Origin: an uncultured Bacteroidales bacterium
Lineage (GTDB): Bacteria > Bacteroidota > Bacteroidia > Bacteroidales > Bacteroidaceae
Length of the DNA stretch: 64,000 bases
Assembly (NCBI GenBank): GCA_902799355.1
Contig: CADCAG010000001.1
Location: 46,435-110,434, forward strand
Direction of reading: 5' to 3'
The translations under genes were made by a program, and so were the position numbers. The notes under the pieces are model-generated. The model saw only the letters and a program-made list of their open reading frames with translations, searched no databases and was not told the origin of the DNA. How positions within the stretch are numbered: the first letter of the stretch is position 1; each line of letters begins with the position of its first letter. This document shows positions 25,452 to 34,469 of this stretch, in pieces.

Positions 25452-28205
25452 TTACTGTCTGCACATCTGCAGATAAGGACAAGTCTGACAGACTTTGAGG
25501 TCTGTGGTAGGAGTGAACGGGATGTTCTGCGAGAATATCTCGTTCACTTTGTTTTCCAGCAGCTCGCAGAAACGGTCGCTATGCTCCTGGATATCCAGAA
25601 TCTTCACTTTTCCGAAACACAATGTGGGGTCGTAGTCCTTGCCTGCCGCATGCTGGATGAACAGCAGGGCGGGAGAGACTGCATGATGGCTGCTGTCTGC
25701 TGTCAGATGTAAGATGTTAGCCTGCTGACGACTGACGATGTCGGCATAGGCGAAGGTCTGCAGGTAGTAGTCGGAGTGGTCGTGTATCTTGGCAGGGTCG
25801 AAGATGTCCTCCACGCTGTTTAAATACTTGATGTTCTTGCTACTCGTCTTGTAGTCTACCACGCGGATGCGTCCGTCGCTCATCTGGTCTAGGCGGTCGA
25901 TGCGGCCTCCGAGTCTGATGTGAGATGTAAGAGGTAAGACGTCAGATGTCGGAATTTCTCGAACCACGTCGTACTCCAAGCCTAGAATGTCGAAGGGTGT
26001 GAGGGCCTTGTCAATCTCGATGAGCTGGCGCAGATAGCGGATGATGACCTCACGATTGATGAGGTGTAGACCGCCAATGACAGCATGGGGCAGCTCTTGA
26101 TGGAAGGCGTCGTCGACAGCCTTGTCGATGGCTATCTTACTCTTCAGCAGTTGGTCGAGGGCCTCGCGCGTGACGTGCTTGGGCAACTGGTGGTAGAGCG
26201 TGTCGGCAGCCTGGTGGAAGATGTTACCGAAGATGCGGTTGTCGAGCTCTAGCTCATCGTCGGGATTGTCAGGTTCCTTGATGTCCGCAATATAGCGGTA
26301 GTAGAACTGTAGCTGACAGCGCATGTATCTGTTGATGGCTGAGGGCGACAGCAGGGCGCCAGGGCCCACGAAATACTGGTGGAGCAGGTCAAGGACGTGG
26401 GGCGTTTTCTCGATGGCTGCAGGAGTGTAGCGGGCAATGGTCTTGCCCGACTGTAAGGTATGCTGTGTGATGTGTTGTCCGCTCTCTACCAGCAGCTGGA
26501 GCATGAAGCGGCTCATCTCGCCACGCTGGCCGTCCTCTGTGGCGTTGTTCCACAGGATGGTGACATCCTTGGCGCGTTGCAGCAGGCGGTGGAAATAGTA
26601 GGCGTAGATGCTTACCTTGTTTTCCACAGTAGTCAGCTCGTAGGCCTGACGGATGCTGTGGGGGATAAAGGAACTGTCGTTGACACCCTTAGGCATGTTA
26701 CCTTCGTTGCAGCTGAGCAACAGCACGTGGTCGAAGTCGAGGTTGCGGGTTTCCAGAACGCCCATCACCTGGATGCCTTCAGCAGGCTCGCCATGGAAGG
26801 GGATAGTAGTCTGCAGGATGAGCTGGTTGACAAGGCGCTGTAGTGTGGTGTCCGTTACTTGCAGATCGCCACTCTCTATCAGTGCCTGGAGGCGGTTAAC
26901 GAGTGTGTAGGCACGGAACAACGACTCCTGGAATAGCGGGTCAGAGAGCCCCGCTGTAGAAGCAGCGGGAGTAGTGGCTGCGGTCGCTATCTGGCGCAGA
27001 AGGTGGAGGAGGGACTGGCTGTCGTCCGTGAGGTAGCGGTAGTACGGATGGCGCTGGAAGGCGCGTACCAGTCGCGGACTGCTGCCACCCAGCAGCATGT
27101 CGTAGTAGCGCTGGATGAAAGAGGCAACGGGTGTCTGTGACAGCGGATAGCCCGTGGTGATGTTGACCTTCTCAACCTCGTCGGGCAGACAGTGGATAAC
27201 GGTGGGCAACAGCTGCTCGTTGCAGAGCACGATGGCTGTCCGACGGCCGTCTTTGTAGCGCTGTTGGTCGCGTAGCCAACGGCTGACATAGCGTGCCTGG
27301 ATATGTTCTGTAGGCGCAGCGAGGTAGGTGATTTCCTTAGGCTGCTGGAAGTTCTTGTAGATGTCCTCACGCCGACCGTCTAACTCGTTGGGGAAATACT
27401 TGAGGTAGGTGGCAATAAAGTGGCCTGCTTCGTGCTGCTGCATGTAGTAGGCATCGAAGTCCCAGTAGAAGCGGGCCTTGCCGTCCTTCTGTAACTGCGA
27501 GAAGAGTTGCTGCTCGACCTTCTGCAACAGGTTGAAGCCCACGAAGAGGTAGCGGTCGTAAGGGTAGGCCGAGGAAAGGCCCGCAGGAGAAACAGTGGGA
27601 GTAGTGGTGGCGGTCACCACAGAGCGGTAGAGGGCGCCCTCATAAGCGAGCCCCTGTTTGGCAAGGCGTTCGTTGAAGTCGTGGTAGATGTCGATGAAGT
27701 GGCTCCACAGACGCAGAAAACGTTGTTTGAGCTCCGTCTCGTGCTCTTCTGTGAAGTGGCTGAAGAAGTGCTTCAGTAGCTGGCGCTGCTCATCGGTAAG
27801 GTAGCTGAGGTCGTCGAGCTCATGGATGTCGCGCAGGTTGGCAAAGACACGGTCAGCATCGGCCATATTCTTGTCGATGTCGTCGAAATCGCTAATCAGC
27901 AGCTGTCCCCAGCCATAGAACTTGTCAAGCGTCTCGTCAGAGCCTGTGTGCAGACAGAATGACTTGTGCAGGTCGCACACCAACTTGATGGGGTCGGCCA
28001 CTGACAGTGGCGACTGCTGGCGGAACAGCTCGCTGATGGTGATATAGGCGGGACTCCACAGAGGCATGCCATTCGTCAGACGTGCCAATTGATCGTTCAG
28101 GAACAGCGAGGCACGCTTGTTAGGGAACACCACCGCTGTACGCGACAGGTCGGTGCCGTATTTCCTAATGATATCTTCTGCGACGTATTCTAAAAAGCTC
28201 TTCAT
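25452..28205 (-). CDS. AddB-type PD-(D/E)XK nuclease/helicase-like subunit
   Basis: The 917-residue protein has a degenerate N-terminal helicase-like half and a C-terminal RecB-family nuclease. The nuclease shows LSPSAINRYMRCQLQFYYRY near residue 620, GGRIDRLDQ and VVDYKTS near 775-790, and a final VCQTCPYLQMC. With the earlier Cys this gives the four cysteines of the AddB iron-sulfur site. Paired with the AddA-like helicase it should resect double-strand breaks for RecA. Its ATG overlaps the addA stop (ATGA). Two 41-bp related palindromic inserts (residues about 197-210 and 407-420) and two heptamer tracts lie within the coding sequence. Confidence 0.85.
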   Translation of the reverse strand: MKSFLEYVAEDIIRKYGTDLSRTAVVFPNKRASLFLNDQLARLTNGMPLWSPAYITISELFRQQSPLSVADPIKLVCDLHKSFCLHTGSDETLDKFYGWGQLLISDFDDIDKNMADADRVFANLRDIHELDDLSYLTDEQRQLLKHFFSHFTEEHETELKQRFLRLWSHFIDIYHDFNERLAKQGLAYEGALYRSVVTATTTPTVSPAGLSSAYPYDRYLFVGFNLLQKVEQQLFSQLQKDGKARFYWDFDAYYMQQHEAGHFIATYLKYFPNELDGRREDIYKNFQQPKEITYLAAPTEHIQARYVSRWLRDQQRYKDGRRTAIVLCNEQLLPTVIHCLPDEVEKVNITTGYPLSQTPVASFIQRYYDMLLGGSSPRLVRAFQRHPYYRYLTDDSQSLLHLLRQIATAATTPAASTAGLSDPLFQESLFRAYTLVNRLQALIESGDLQVTDTTLQRLVNQLILQTTIPFHGEPAEGIQVMGVLETRNLDFDHVLLLSCNEGNMPKGVNDSSFIPHSIRQAYELTTVENKVSIYAYYFHRLLQRAKDVTILWNNATEDGQRGEMSRFMLQLLVESGQHITQHTLQSGKTIARYTPAAIEKTPHVLDLLHQYFVGPGALLSPSAINRYMRCQLQFYYRYIADIKEPDNPDDELELDNRIFGNIFHQAADTLYHQLPKHVTREALDQLLKSKIAIDKAVDDAFHQELPHAVIGGLHLINREVIIRYLRQLIEIDKALTPFDILGLEYDVVREIPTSDVLPLTSHIRLGGRIDRLDQMSDGRIRVVDYKTSSKNIKYLNSVEDIFDPAKIHDHSDYYLQTFAYADIVSRQQANILHLTADSSHHAVSPALLFIQHAAGKDYDPTLCFGKVKILDIQEHSDRFCELLENKVNEIFSQNIPFTPTTDLKVCQTCPYLQMCRQ
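25685..25719. repeat. Heptanucleotide tract inside addB (copy a)
   Basis: Five in-phase 7-bp units on the plus strand read GATGGCT, GCTGTCT, GCTGTCA, GATGTAA, GATGTTA; weaker heptads continue to about 25740. The tract lies in the nuclease domain coding region of addB. Confidence 0.65.
25914..25948. repeat. Heptanucleotide tract inside addB (copy b)
   Basis: Five in-phase units read TCTGATG, TGAGATG, TAAGAGG, TAAGACG, TCAGATG. Rotated, these are variants of GATGTNA, the same unit as in copy a. In protein it encodes the PTSDVLPLTSHIRL stretch before the catalytic GGRID. Confidence 0.7.
26945..26985. repeat. Palindromic in-frame insert in addB, copy 2
   Basis: This 41-bp block matches 27575-27615 at about 33 of 41 positions, including an 11-bp identical core (GGGAGTAGTGG). 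It contains a perfect 7-bp inverted repeat (CCCGCTG at 26950-26956, CAGCGGG at 26963-26969). It encodes TAATTPAASTAGLS. Confidence 0.65.
27575..27615. repeat. Palindromic in-frame insert in addB, copy 1
   Basis: This is the partner of 26945-26985. Its inverted repeat is decayed (CCCGCAG against CAGTGGG, 5 of 7 pairs). It encodes TATTTPTVSPAGLS, placed between YEGALYRSVV and YPYDRYLFVGFN, where family members usually have a short loop. Confidence 0.65.
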
Positions 28206-31200
28206 AGTGTAACCTCCTCAATCTTATTGCTGTAAACATACCACAGCCATCCCTTGACATTCGGGTGTCCCATCTGTTGCAGCAAGTGCATATATTCGCG
28301 CACCTGTTCTTGGTATTCGGGTTTGGGACGACCGAATTTGAAGTCCACAACATGCGTCTCTTTGCCATCTGTCATGACACGGTCGGGACGACGTTCTTCT
28401 ACCTCTCCTCGCTCGTTGAGACGCAAAATACTGCATTCGTTGAATAGTTGCCAACGATTTGAGAACCAATCTTTTACTTGCTTATCGTTCAAACGCTTCT
28501 GTAACATAGAAGTCAGCTTCGCTGCAGTCACCTCATCATCGTAAAGCACCCCGTCATGTTGCAGCTGGCGCAGGGCGACTTCGATGTCATCTGTGGTATG
28601 GATAGTCGAGAAAATCTCGTGGAGCACGCTACCCATTTTGATGTAGCTCAGCTCCTGCTGTTCGTCGTCGCCCTCTACGAATTCGCGGCTCTTGTTACTC
28701 TGTCGGAACTCCGTTTTGTTTTCGAAAGTCTCCAGTTGAATCTCTACAGGGGTGACGGGCTGGAGGAAGACGTTGGCAGATGGCTGATGGTTGGTGTCTG
28801 ATGTCTGAGCCTTCAGCGTGCCGTATTGGAATTCCAGTTCACTTTCTATGTCCCCTTCACCGTTGAGGCTGCTTCCTTCAAGTTTCATCTTCGTCAGCAC
28901 GCTTTCGATAAGTGCCGAACGGTTACTCTTGGCACCTCGCTGGCCGATGACATAGAGGCTGTGCTCAGCGCGCGTGAAGGCGACATACAGTAGGTTGAGG
29001 TTGTCGACGATGTTCTGTAGGTGCTCGTCCAGATAGTAGTGCTCGTAGATGGTACCTTTCATCTGGGTGGCACCATAGTCGATGGGGGCCAGCGGCAGGG
29101 CGTCGAAAGGCGTTTCTGTAGGTTTGCACCATAGCACGTCAGGCATCTCCAGGCGCCAGTCGCAGAAGGGGATGATGACATGGGGAAACTCCAAGCCCTT
29201 ACTCTTATGGATGGATAGGATGCGCACACCATCAGTGGCATCGCTCTGGATGGTCTTGCTGCAGATAGTATCCTCCCACTCACGGATGAAGGCGTCGATA
29301 TCTGAGGTGTGGTCTTGCACGAACTGGTTCAGCTGGTCGTAGAAAGCACACAGATAAGCGCTCTGCTCATTGAGACGCTCCAACTGGAAGATGGCGTAGA
29401 GGCGTTCTACTAGTTCGTAGAGCGGCATCTGCAGCAGTTCTTGCATGTGACGGATATAGGCCTCAGGCAGCAGACTGTTGAGATCGAGGTCTTTGATGAG
29501 CAGCTCTTGCTCAGCGACAGAATCGCCGAGAACGCTGCGCTGGTAGAGTTTGACGATGGTGGCCTTGGCCAGCTTGTCGTCAGGATGCGTCAGCAGATGG
29601 AGGGCCTGGATGAGCAGACAGATAGACACCGAGGCATCCAGGCGGAAGGCCTCGTCGCTGATGATGCGTATATCGGGCAGCTGCTCGTTGAAATAGGCGG
29701 CGATAAGGGGAATATGCTTGTTAGTGCGAACAAGGATGGCGATGTCATGGAGCGCAGCACCCTGCTGTTGAAGCTGTCGGATGGTGTCGGCAATGGCATC
29801 CAACGTCTTTTCTTGATAGCTGTCAGAGGGCAGTAGGCGGATATTGACATAACCACTGTTATCGCGCTTCTCGGGAATTTCCTGTGCTACGTCGGCATAG
29901 GCGCGCTGCAACTGTTCGGCACCGTCAGGATAATCCTCGCGCTGTGCCTCGTATTCTTGTTGGGCGGCAATCTTGAAGAAGGCGTTATTGAAGTCGATGA
30001 TGTGGCGCGACGAACGCCAGTTGACCTTCAACGGTTGGATGTCGACAGTCTCTGCAGCATAGGGAAACTGCTGGTCGATGGCGTTGAGCAGTCGCCAGTC
30101 GCCAGAACGCCAGCGGTAGATGCTCTGCTTGACGTCGCCTACTATCAGGTTCTGCGAATGCTGATGACTCATACACTCCTGCAACAGCACCTTGAAGTTC
30201 TGCCATTGTACGGTACTGGTGTCCTGGAATTCGTCAATCATCACGTGTTCCAGTTGGGTACCTATCTTCTCAAAGATAAATGGTGAGTCGCTGTCGCTGA
30301 TGAGGTCGTGCAATAGCTGCTGCGTATCGCTGAGCAGAAAGCGGTTGGCCTCTTCGTTCATGTTACGCACCTTTTGTTCGATGCTGCCCAACAGGCGCAG
30401 TTGGCTGAGGTGGCGCAGCGTGAGGTCGGCAGATTGGTATATCTTGAATTGTCGAGGACGATCGTCCATAGCCCTTGCCAGCAGGGGTCTCAACGAAGCT
30501 TCGGCAATAGCATAGATGCGTGTTGCTTGATTACTCTTCTTGGTGTACCATTTCTCCGAGTCTTCGCGACACTCACAGGCGCGCTTGCTTTCAATGCTGG
30601 CGTCAAACTGTCCTTTCTGTAGTTTCGTGAAGAAGCTGGCGACACCTGTCTTGCCATAGGCCAGATCTTCGGCCTTTAGGTTGGCACCCTCCAGAATGTC
30701 GAAGAACTCGTCGCCCATAGCCTTCATGCGCTCCAGCGCCGTACTGCGTAGCTCTTTCAGCTGTTTGGTATATCCCTCGATGAATCCCTTCTCGTCCATC
30801 TTGCTGTTCAGCGCCTGACTATGAGCTTTGTAGTAGTCGCGGAAGATGGTCTTGCCAAACTTCTTTACCTGTCCGATGATGTTCCAGGAATGGTCGTCGC
30901 TAATTTTCTCCATGATATAGCTCAGCAGCCATTGTAGCATGCGGTCAGTATGCGTCAGGGAGTCGATGAGTTGGTCGACAGCTTGTTCTTCTACTTGTGT
31001 GTCATTCAGGCTGATACGTAGGTTAGCTGTCAGGTCGAGTTCACGAGCCAGGTTGCGCAACACGCTCTGGAAGAACGAGTCGATGGTCTCTACGCGGAAG
31101 TAGTTGTAGTTGTGTAACAGCAGGTGTAGTGCAATGCCAGCACGTTCCTTGATGGTGCCAATGGGTAGCCCTGTCTCTTTCAGGATACGGTCGGTATAGC

Positions 31201-31411
31201 TCTTGGAGTCGGGGAGTCCCTTCCAGATGCCATACAACTGACTGAGTATACGCATCTTCATCTCTTCCGTCGCCTTATTGGTGAAGGTGACGGCCAGAAT
31301 GTTGCGATAGCTGGTAGGATTCTGTACCAGCAGTTTGATATACTCTACAGCCAGCGTGAAGGTCTTTCCTGAACCAGCACTGGCCTTATAAACGGTGAGG
31401 GGTTTTACCAT
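28202..31411 (-). CDS. AddA-type UvrD-family helicase-nuclease
   Basis: The 1069-residue protein has superfamily 1A helicase motifs: Walker A ASAGSGKTFT near residue 10, DEFQDTS (motif II) near 392, GDVKQSIYRWRSGD (motif III) near 423, SIHKSKGLEFPHV (motif V) near 722 and VAFTRAEHSLYV (motif VI) near 810. A C-terminal RecB-like nuclease contains HVVDFKFGRPKPEY near 1030. This is the AddA half of a double-strand-break end-processing complex. It overlaps DUF5686 upstream by 7 bp and addB downstream by 4 bp. A heptamer tract lies in the linker before the nuclease (about residue 875). Confidence 0.88.
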   Translation of the reverse strand: MVKPLTVYKASAGSGKTFTLAVEYIKLLVQNPTSYRNILAVTFTNKATEEMKMRILSQLYGIWKGLPDSKSYTDRILKETGLPIGTIKERAGIALHLLLHNYNYFRVETIDSFFQSVLRNLARELDLTANLRISLNDTQVEEQAVDQLIDSLTHTDRMLQWLLSYIMEKISDDHSWNIIGQVKKFGKTIFRDYYKAHSQALNSKMDEKGFIEGYTKQLKELRSTALERMKAMGDEFFDILEGANLKAEDLAYGKTGVASFFTKLQKGQFDASIESKRACECREDSEKWYTKKSNQATRIYAIAEASLRPLLARAMDDRPRQFKIYQSADLTLRHLSQLRLLGSIEQKVRNMNEEANRFLLSDTQQLLHDLISDSDSPFIFEKIGTQLEHVMIDEFQDTSTVQWQNFKVLLQECMSHQHSQNLIVGDVKQSIYRWRSGDWRLLNAIDQQFPYAAETVDIQPLKVNWRSSRHIIDFNNAFFKIAAQQEYEAQREDYPDGAEQLQRAYADVAQEIPEKRDNSGYVNIRLLPSDSYQEKTLDAIADTIRQLQQQGAALHDIAILVRTNKHIPLIAAYFNEQLPDIRIISDEAFRLDASVSICLLIQALHLLTHPDDKLAKATIVKLYQRSVLGDSVAEQELLIKDLDLNSLLPEAYIRHMQELLQMPLYELVERLYAIFQLERLNEQSAYLCAFYDQLNQFVQDHTSDIDAFIREWEDTICSKTIQSDATDGVRILSIHKSKGLEFPHVIIPFCDWRLEMPDVLWCKPTETPFDALPLAPIDYGATQMKGTIYEHYYLDEHLQNIVDNLNLLYVAFTRAEHSLYVIGQRGAKSNRSALIESVLTKMKLEGSSLNGEGDIESELEFQYGTLKAQTSDTNHQPSANVFLQPVTPVEIQLETFENKTEFRQSNKSREFVEGDDEQQELSYIKMGSVLHEIFSTIHTTDDIEVALRQLQHDGVLYDDEVTAAKLTSMLQKRLNDKQVKDWFSNRWQLFNECSILRLNERGEVEERRPDRVMTDGKETHVVDFKFGRPKPEYQEQVREYMHLLQQMGHPNVKGWLWYVYSNKIEEVTL
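28775..28809. repeat. Heptanucleotide tract inside addA (copy c)
   Basis: Five in-phase units read GGCAGAT, GGCTGAT, GGTTGGT, GTCTGAT, GTCTGAG. Rotated they are GATGGCT/GATGTCT, the same family as the two addB tracts. It encodes the polar linker QTSDTNHQPSAN. Confidence 0.7.
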
Positions 31412-33420
31412 CGGCGGAACAGTTCTATGGTGAATTTACAACCAAAATTCTGGAATCTACTATTGAGGAAGCTGGCAAAGAAGCCTGTTGAGATGAAACG
31501 AGTCTGGAAACCGTAGCCCAGTTCGAAATAAGGATGTGTGTGTTGGATAGACAGTGCACTCAAATAGAAACGCTCCGTCTCAACAATGCGTCCTACCAAT
31601 GGCAGCCACGACAGCATAATCAGTGGGGAGTCGTAAGACACATGGCTACGAAGATAATACTCTGACTCGTTATACCAGCGGCTGTTCAGCAGTTGGAACT
31701 GTCCTGTCCAGTCGTCCTCCCAACCTGTTGGCAGGTTGTTGTCACGGAAGTTGGTGAAGTCGACGAAATAGTCGGTGCTGCGCTGGGTATAGAAGCCTGC
31801 ACCCAGACGCAGGTTCAGGATGCGCACACTCTTAGCCTGATACTTATAGACTGCATCAAACTCCCAGCGTTCGTAGTCGAGGTTGGATTGCAGGATGCCC
31901 TTGATGCCATGCTCGTAGTTGGCAGTGAGTGTGGGGCCTTTCTTCCAGGGACTCAGCTTAATAGTCAACATCGGTGCAAAGCTGTGGAAATCATCAGCAA
32001 GTCCTGCTTGTCGCATTAAGTCGCTATTGCTGCTTCTACGACGGTGGTAGATGGCACCAGCCATGATTTCCAACCAGTCGAATGCTGCCACATTGTTAAC
32101 GAGCTGGAAGTATTCGTCTTTGAAGTCTGGCATGCTGATGGTGTCGCCCATCACCTTCTGGAAGGCTTCGCCAAGAGCTGCATGTGAGGTGCGGTTACCA
32201 TTACCCCAAGTGAGCTCGGTATAGCCGTTACGCTTAGGGTTGTAGGTCATACGAAGAGGTATGGTGTAATAGAATTGCTTTCCTTTGAAATTGTAACCGA
32301 GCTTAGGACTCAGCGTCAGGTAGCGGTAAGAATTCCACGCATAGCGAGCACCGACGTCGAGCTTGTAGGAGACACCCTTGCTTTGGCTGTAACCCATATA
32401 GAGGGGATTGAGCAGTGGAGAGACATTCAGCGAGATATTCTCTGAATGGGTGTGGAAACTGTTGATGAAATTGTCGCCAACGAAGTCCCACGCCACATCT
32501 TTCACCTCTTTCAGTCGAGAATTGCCTTTGTGGATGGTGTCATTCTGCTGCACCTTTTCCTCTTGTTGCTGATAGGCAGTATAGATATCCTTCTCGTCTT
32601 GTGTCAAGGGTAAAGGACGTAGCTTCTCCATTGATGCAGTGCCTTCTATATTGTCGATGGAGTCGGGCAGGGCAGAGCGACAGTCAAAGAATGTGGTGAT
32701 GGTCGACTTGATGTTGTTGCCTAGAAACTTAAACGTTGCCTCCGTGGTGCTAAAGATTGGCAGGGGACTGCCCTCTCTGCTCCTATCCATCTGTGCTTCA
32801 ACCTTAAAGTCAATCATGTCGTACTCTCCCTGCCAGTTTAGCGAGAGAATGCGTCCGGTCATTGGTTCAATGGTGACCATGCCCTTGATGAGTTGCGTGT
32901 TGCTACTGCGAGGGCGGAAGTTGATGTCTACTTTGCTGCCTTTCCTGGTGACGCGATACTTGTAGAAGTAACGGTTGCTGCGATGGAAGGGCGACAGGAT
33001 TCTGTTGGGATAGAGCTGTACACCATAGAGGTCGGGTGTAATCATCTCAAAGAGTGTAGGCATGACGTTACGATGGTGGGGAATGGTGCCACAGATAGCC
33101 TGTCGGCGGATGTGGAAGTCTTTGGCATTATGGTAGGTCAGCTTACAATAGCTCTCACTGACATAGTCTCTGTCACCTCGTGCAATGCTGTACATGGTGG
33201 GAACCAGATTGAGCAGGATGTTGCGGCGCTTGGCGCTGAAGCGGAACTTCATATACATATTCTTCTCTACTTCGTCCTTGTCGTACTGGCTGTGTTCATA
33301 GTAGTTCCACATGCGATTGACGAGGATAGAATCGTCTGTCCGACTACGCGCAAAACAAATACTGGACATGAGTGTCATCATGCCCAGCATCATAAGGATT
33401 ATGTGCAGTTTCTGATTCAC
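31405..33420 (-). CDS. DUF5686 family protein (outer-membrane barrel-like)
   Basis: The 671-residue protein has an N-terminal signal peptide (about residues 1-25), a region matching DUF5686 (IEPMTGRILSLNWQGEYDM near 205), and a long C-terminal half rich in alternating beta strands with a terminal aromatic-rich strand (KFTIELFRRW), as expected of an outer-membrane beta barrel. The function is unknown. The GTG at 33420 gives the complete signal peptide with a Lys near the start; ATG 33393 would remove the positive charge. The -7 box ends 5 bp before that GTG. The gene overlaps addA by 7 bp. Confidence 0.75.
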   Translation of the reverse strand: MNQKLHIILMMLGMMTLMSSICFARSRTDDSILVNRMWNYYEHSQYDKDEVEKNMYMKFRFSAKRRNILLNLVPTMYSIARGDRDYVSESYCKLTYHNAKDFHIRRQAICGTIPHHRNVMPTLFEMITPDLYGVQLYPNRILSPFHRSNRYFYKYRVTRKGSKVDINFRPRSSNTQLIKGMVTIEPMTGRILSLNWQGEYDMIDFKVEAQMDRSREGSPLPIFSTTEATFKFLGNNIKSTITTFFDCRSALPDSIDNIEGTASMEKLRPLPLTQDEKDIYTAYQQQEEKVQQNDTIHKGNSRLKEVKDVAWDFVGDNFINSFHTHSENISLNVSPLLNPLYMGYSQSKGVSYKLDVGARYAWNSYRYLTLSPKLGYNFKGKQFYYTIPLRMTYNPKRNGYTELTWGNGNRTSHAALGEAFQKVMGDTISMPDFKDEYFQLVNNVAAFDWLEIMAGAIYHRRRSSNSDLMRQAGLADDFHSFAPMLTIKLSPWKKGPTLTANYEHGIKGILQSNLDYERWEFDAVYKYQAKSVRILNLRLGAGFYTQRSTDYFVDFTNFRDNNLPTGWEDDWTGQFQLLNSRWYNESEYYLRSHVSYDSPLIMLSWLPLVGRIVETERFYLSALSIQHTHPYFELGYGFQTRFISTGFFASFLNSRFQNFGCKFTIELFRRW

Positions 33421-33425
33421 GACCC

Positions 33426-33456
33426 CAAAATTACAAAAAAAAACTGGAGTCGCAAA
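33426..33456 (-). promoter_or_regulatory. Promoter of DUF5686-addA-addB
   Basis: On the minus strand TTTG (33453-33456) and TAATTTTG (33426-33433) are separated by 19 bp. The GTG start at 33420 lies at the expected transcription start. Confidence 0.7.
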
Positions 33457-33460
33457 ACAT

Positions 33461-34333
33461 TTAACCTAAATATTTCATCAAAATGCGTGCATTACCAGAG
33501 TCACGCAGCTTGGCAATGCTCTTCTCGCGAATCTGACGCACACGCTCACGGGTCAGTCCCAGCTGGTCGCCGATTTCCTCCAGACCCTTCTCGTGGCAGC
33601 CAATGCCGAAGCATTCGCGGATAATGGTAATTTCGCGCTCCTTGAGCACTTTCTGTAGAACAGTGTTCAGCTCCTGTGCCATAGACTCATGGTCAACCTG
33701 GCGGTCAGTACGTGAGTCATCGCCAGAGGCCATCACATCCAACATACAGTTGTCCTCACCGTCCTGGAAAGGAGCATCGATAGAGACGTGGTGACTGTCA
33801 GCCTGCATAGACTGGGCAATCTTCTCCTCGTCCATATTGGTGGCGTCGCTCAGCTCTGATACAGAGGGGTGGCGCTGGAATTCCTGCTCGAAACGGTTAA
33901 TCTCGTGACTGATCTTGTTCAGACTGCCTACCTGGTTCAGGGGCAGACGAACGATACGGCTCTGCTCGGCAATAGCCTGCAGAATGCTCTGGCGAATCCA
34001 CCATACTGCATACGAGATGAACTTAAAACCACGTGTTTCATCAAATTTCTGTGCGGCTTTGATGAGGCCGATGTTACCCTCGTCAATCAAGTCAGTCAGC
34101 GTCAGTCCCTGATGCTGATACTGCTTGGCTACGGATACCACGAATCGCAGGTTGGCAGTGACCAACTTGTCCTTGGCGCGCTCGCCTTCAGGACCGCCCT
34201 TGCGTATCTTCTGAGCCAGTTCGATTTCTTCATCGATACTGATCAGTGGCGCACGACCGATTTCCACCAGATACTTATCCAGTGCCTCACTAGAGCGATT
34301 CGTAATACTCTTTTGAATCTTTAATTGTCTCAT
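33461..34333 (-). CDS. rpoD: Primary sigma factor RpoD (Bacteroidetes short form)
   Basis: The 290-residue sigma-70 protein starts with region 1.2 (DKYLVEIGRAPLIS) and has no region 1.1. Region 2 contains LRFVVSVAKQYQ and the -10-reading YAVWWIRQSILQAI near 110-125. Region 4.2 is LEEIGDQLGLTRERVRQI near 255. This size and layout are those of the Bacteroidetes housekeeping sigma that recognises TTTG/TAnnTTTG promoters, which are plentiful in this window. A TAACTTTG box lies at 34407-34414, giving a leader of about 70 nt. The stop is 40 bp from the DUF5686 start, whose promoter overlaps this gap. Confidence 0.93.
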   Translation of the reverse strand: MRQLKIQKSITNRSSEALDKYLVEIGRAPLISIDEEIELAQKIRKGGPEGERAKDKLVTANLRFVVSVAKQYQHQGLTLTDLIDEGNIGLIKAAQKFDETRGFKFISYAVWWIRQSILQAIAEQSRIVRLPLNQVGSLNKISHEINRFEQEFQRHPSVSELSDATNMDEEKIAQSMQADSHHVSIDAPFQDGEDNCMLDVMASGDDSRTDRQVDHESMAQELNTVLQKVLKEREITIIRECFGIGCHEKGLEEIGDQLGLTRERVRQIREKSIAKLRDSGNARILMKYLG

Positions 34334-34469
34334 TCTTTTCTTCTTGAATTCTTGCTAACTAACTGAAATTCAGATAAGTGTAATAATCTATACCCTTAAA
34401 GCGGTGCAAAGTTACAAAAAATACCGATACGTTGTTATCGCACCCCCTAATTATTTTTCTTAAAAATAT

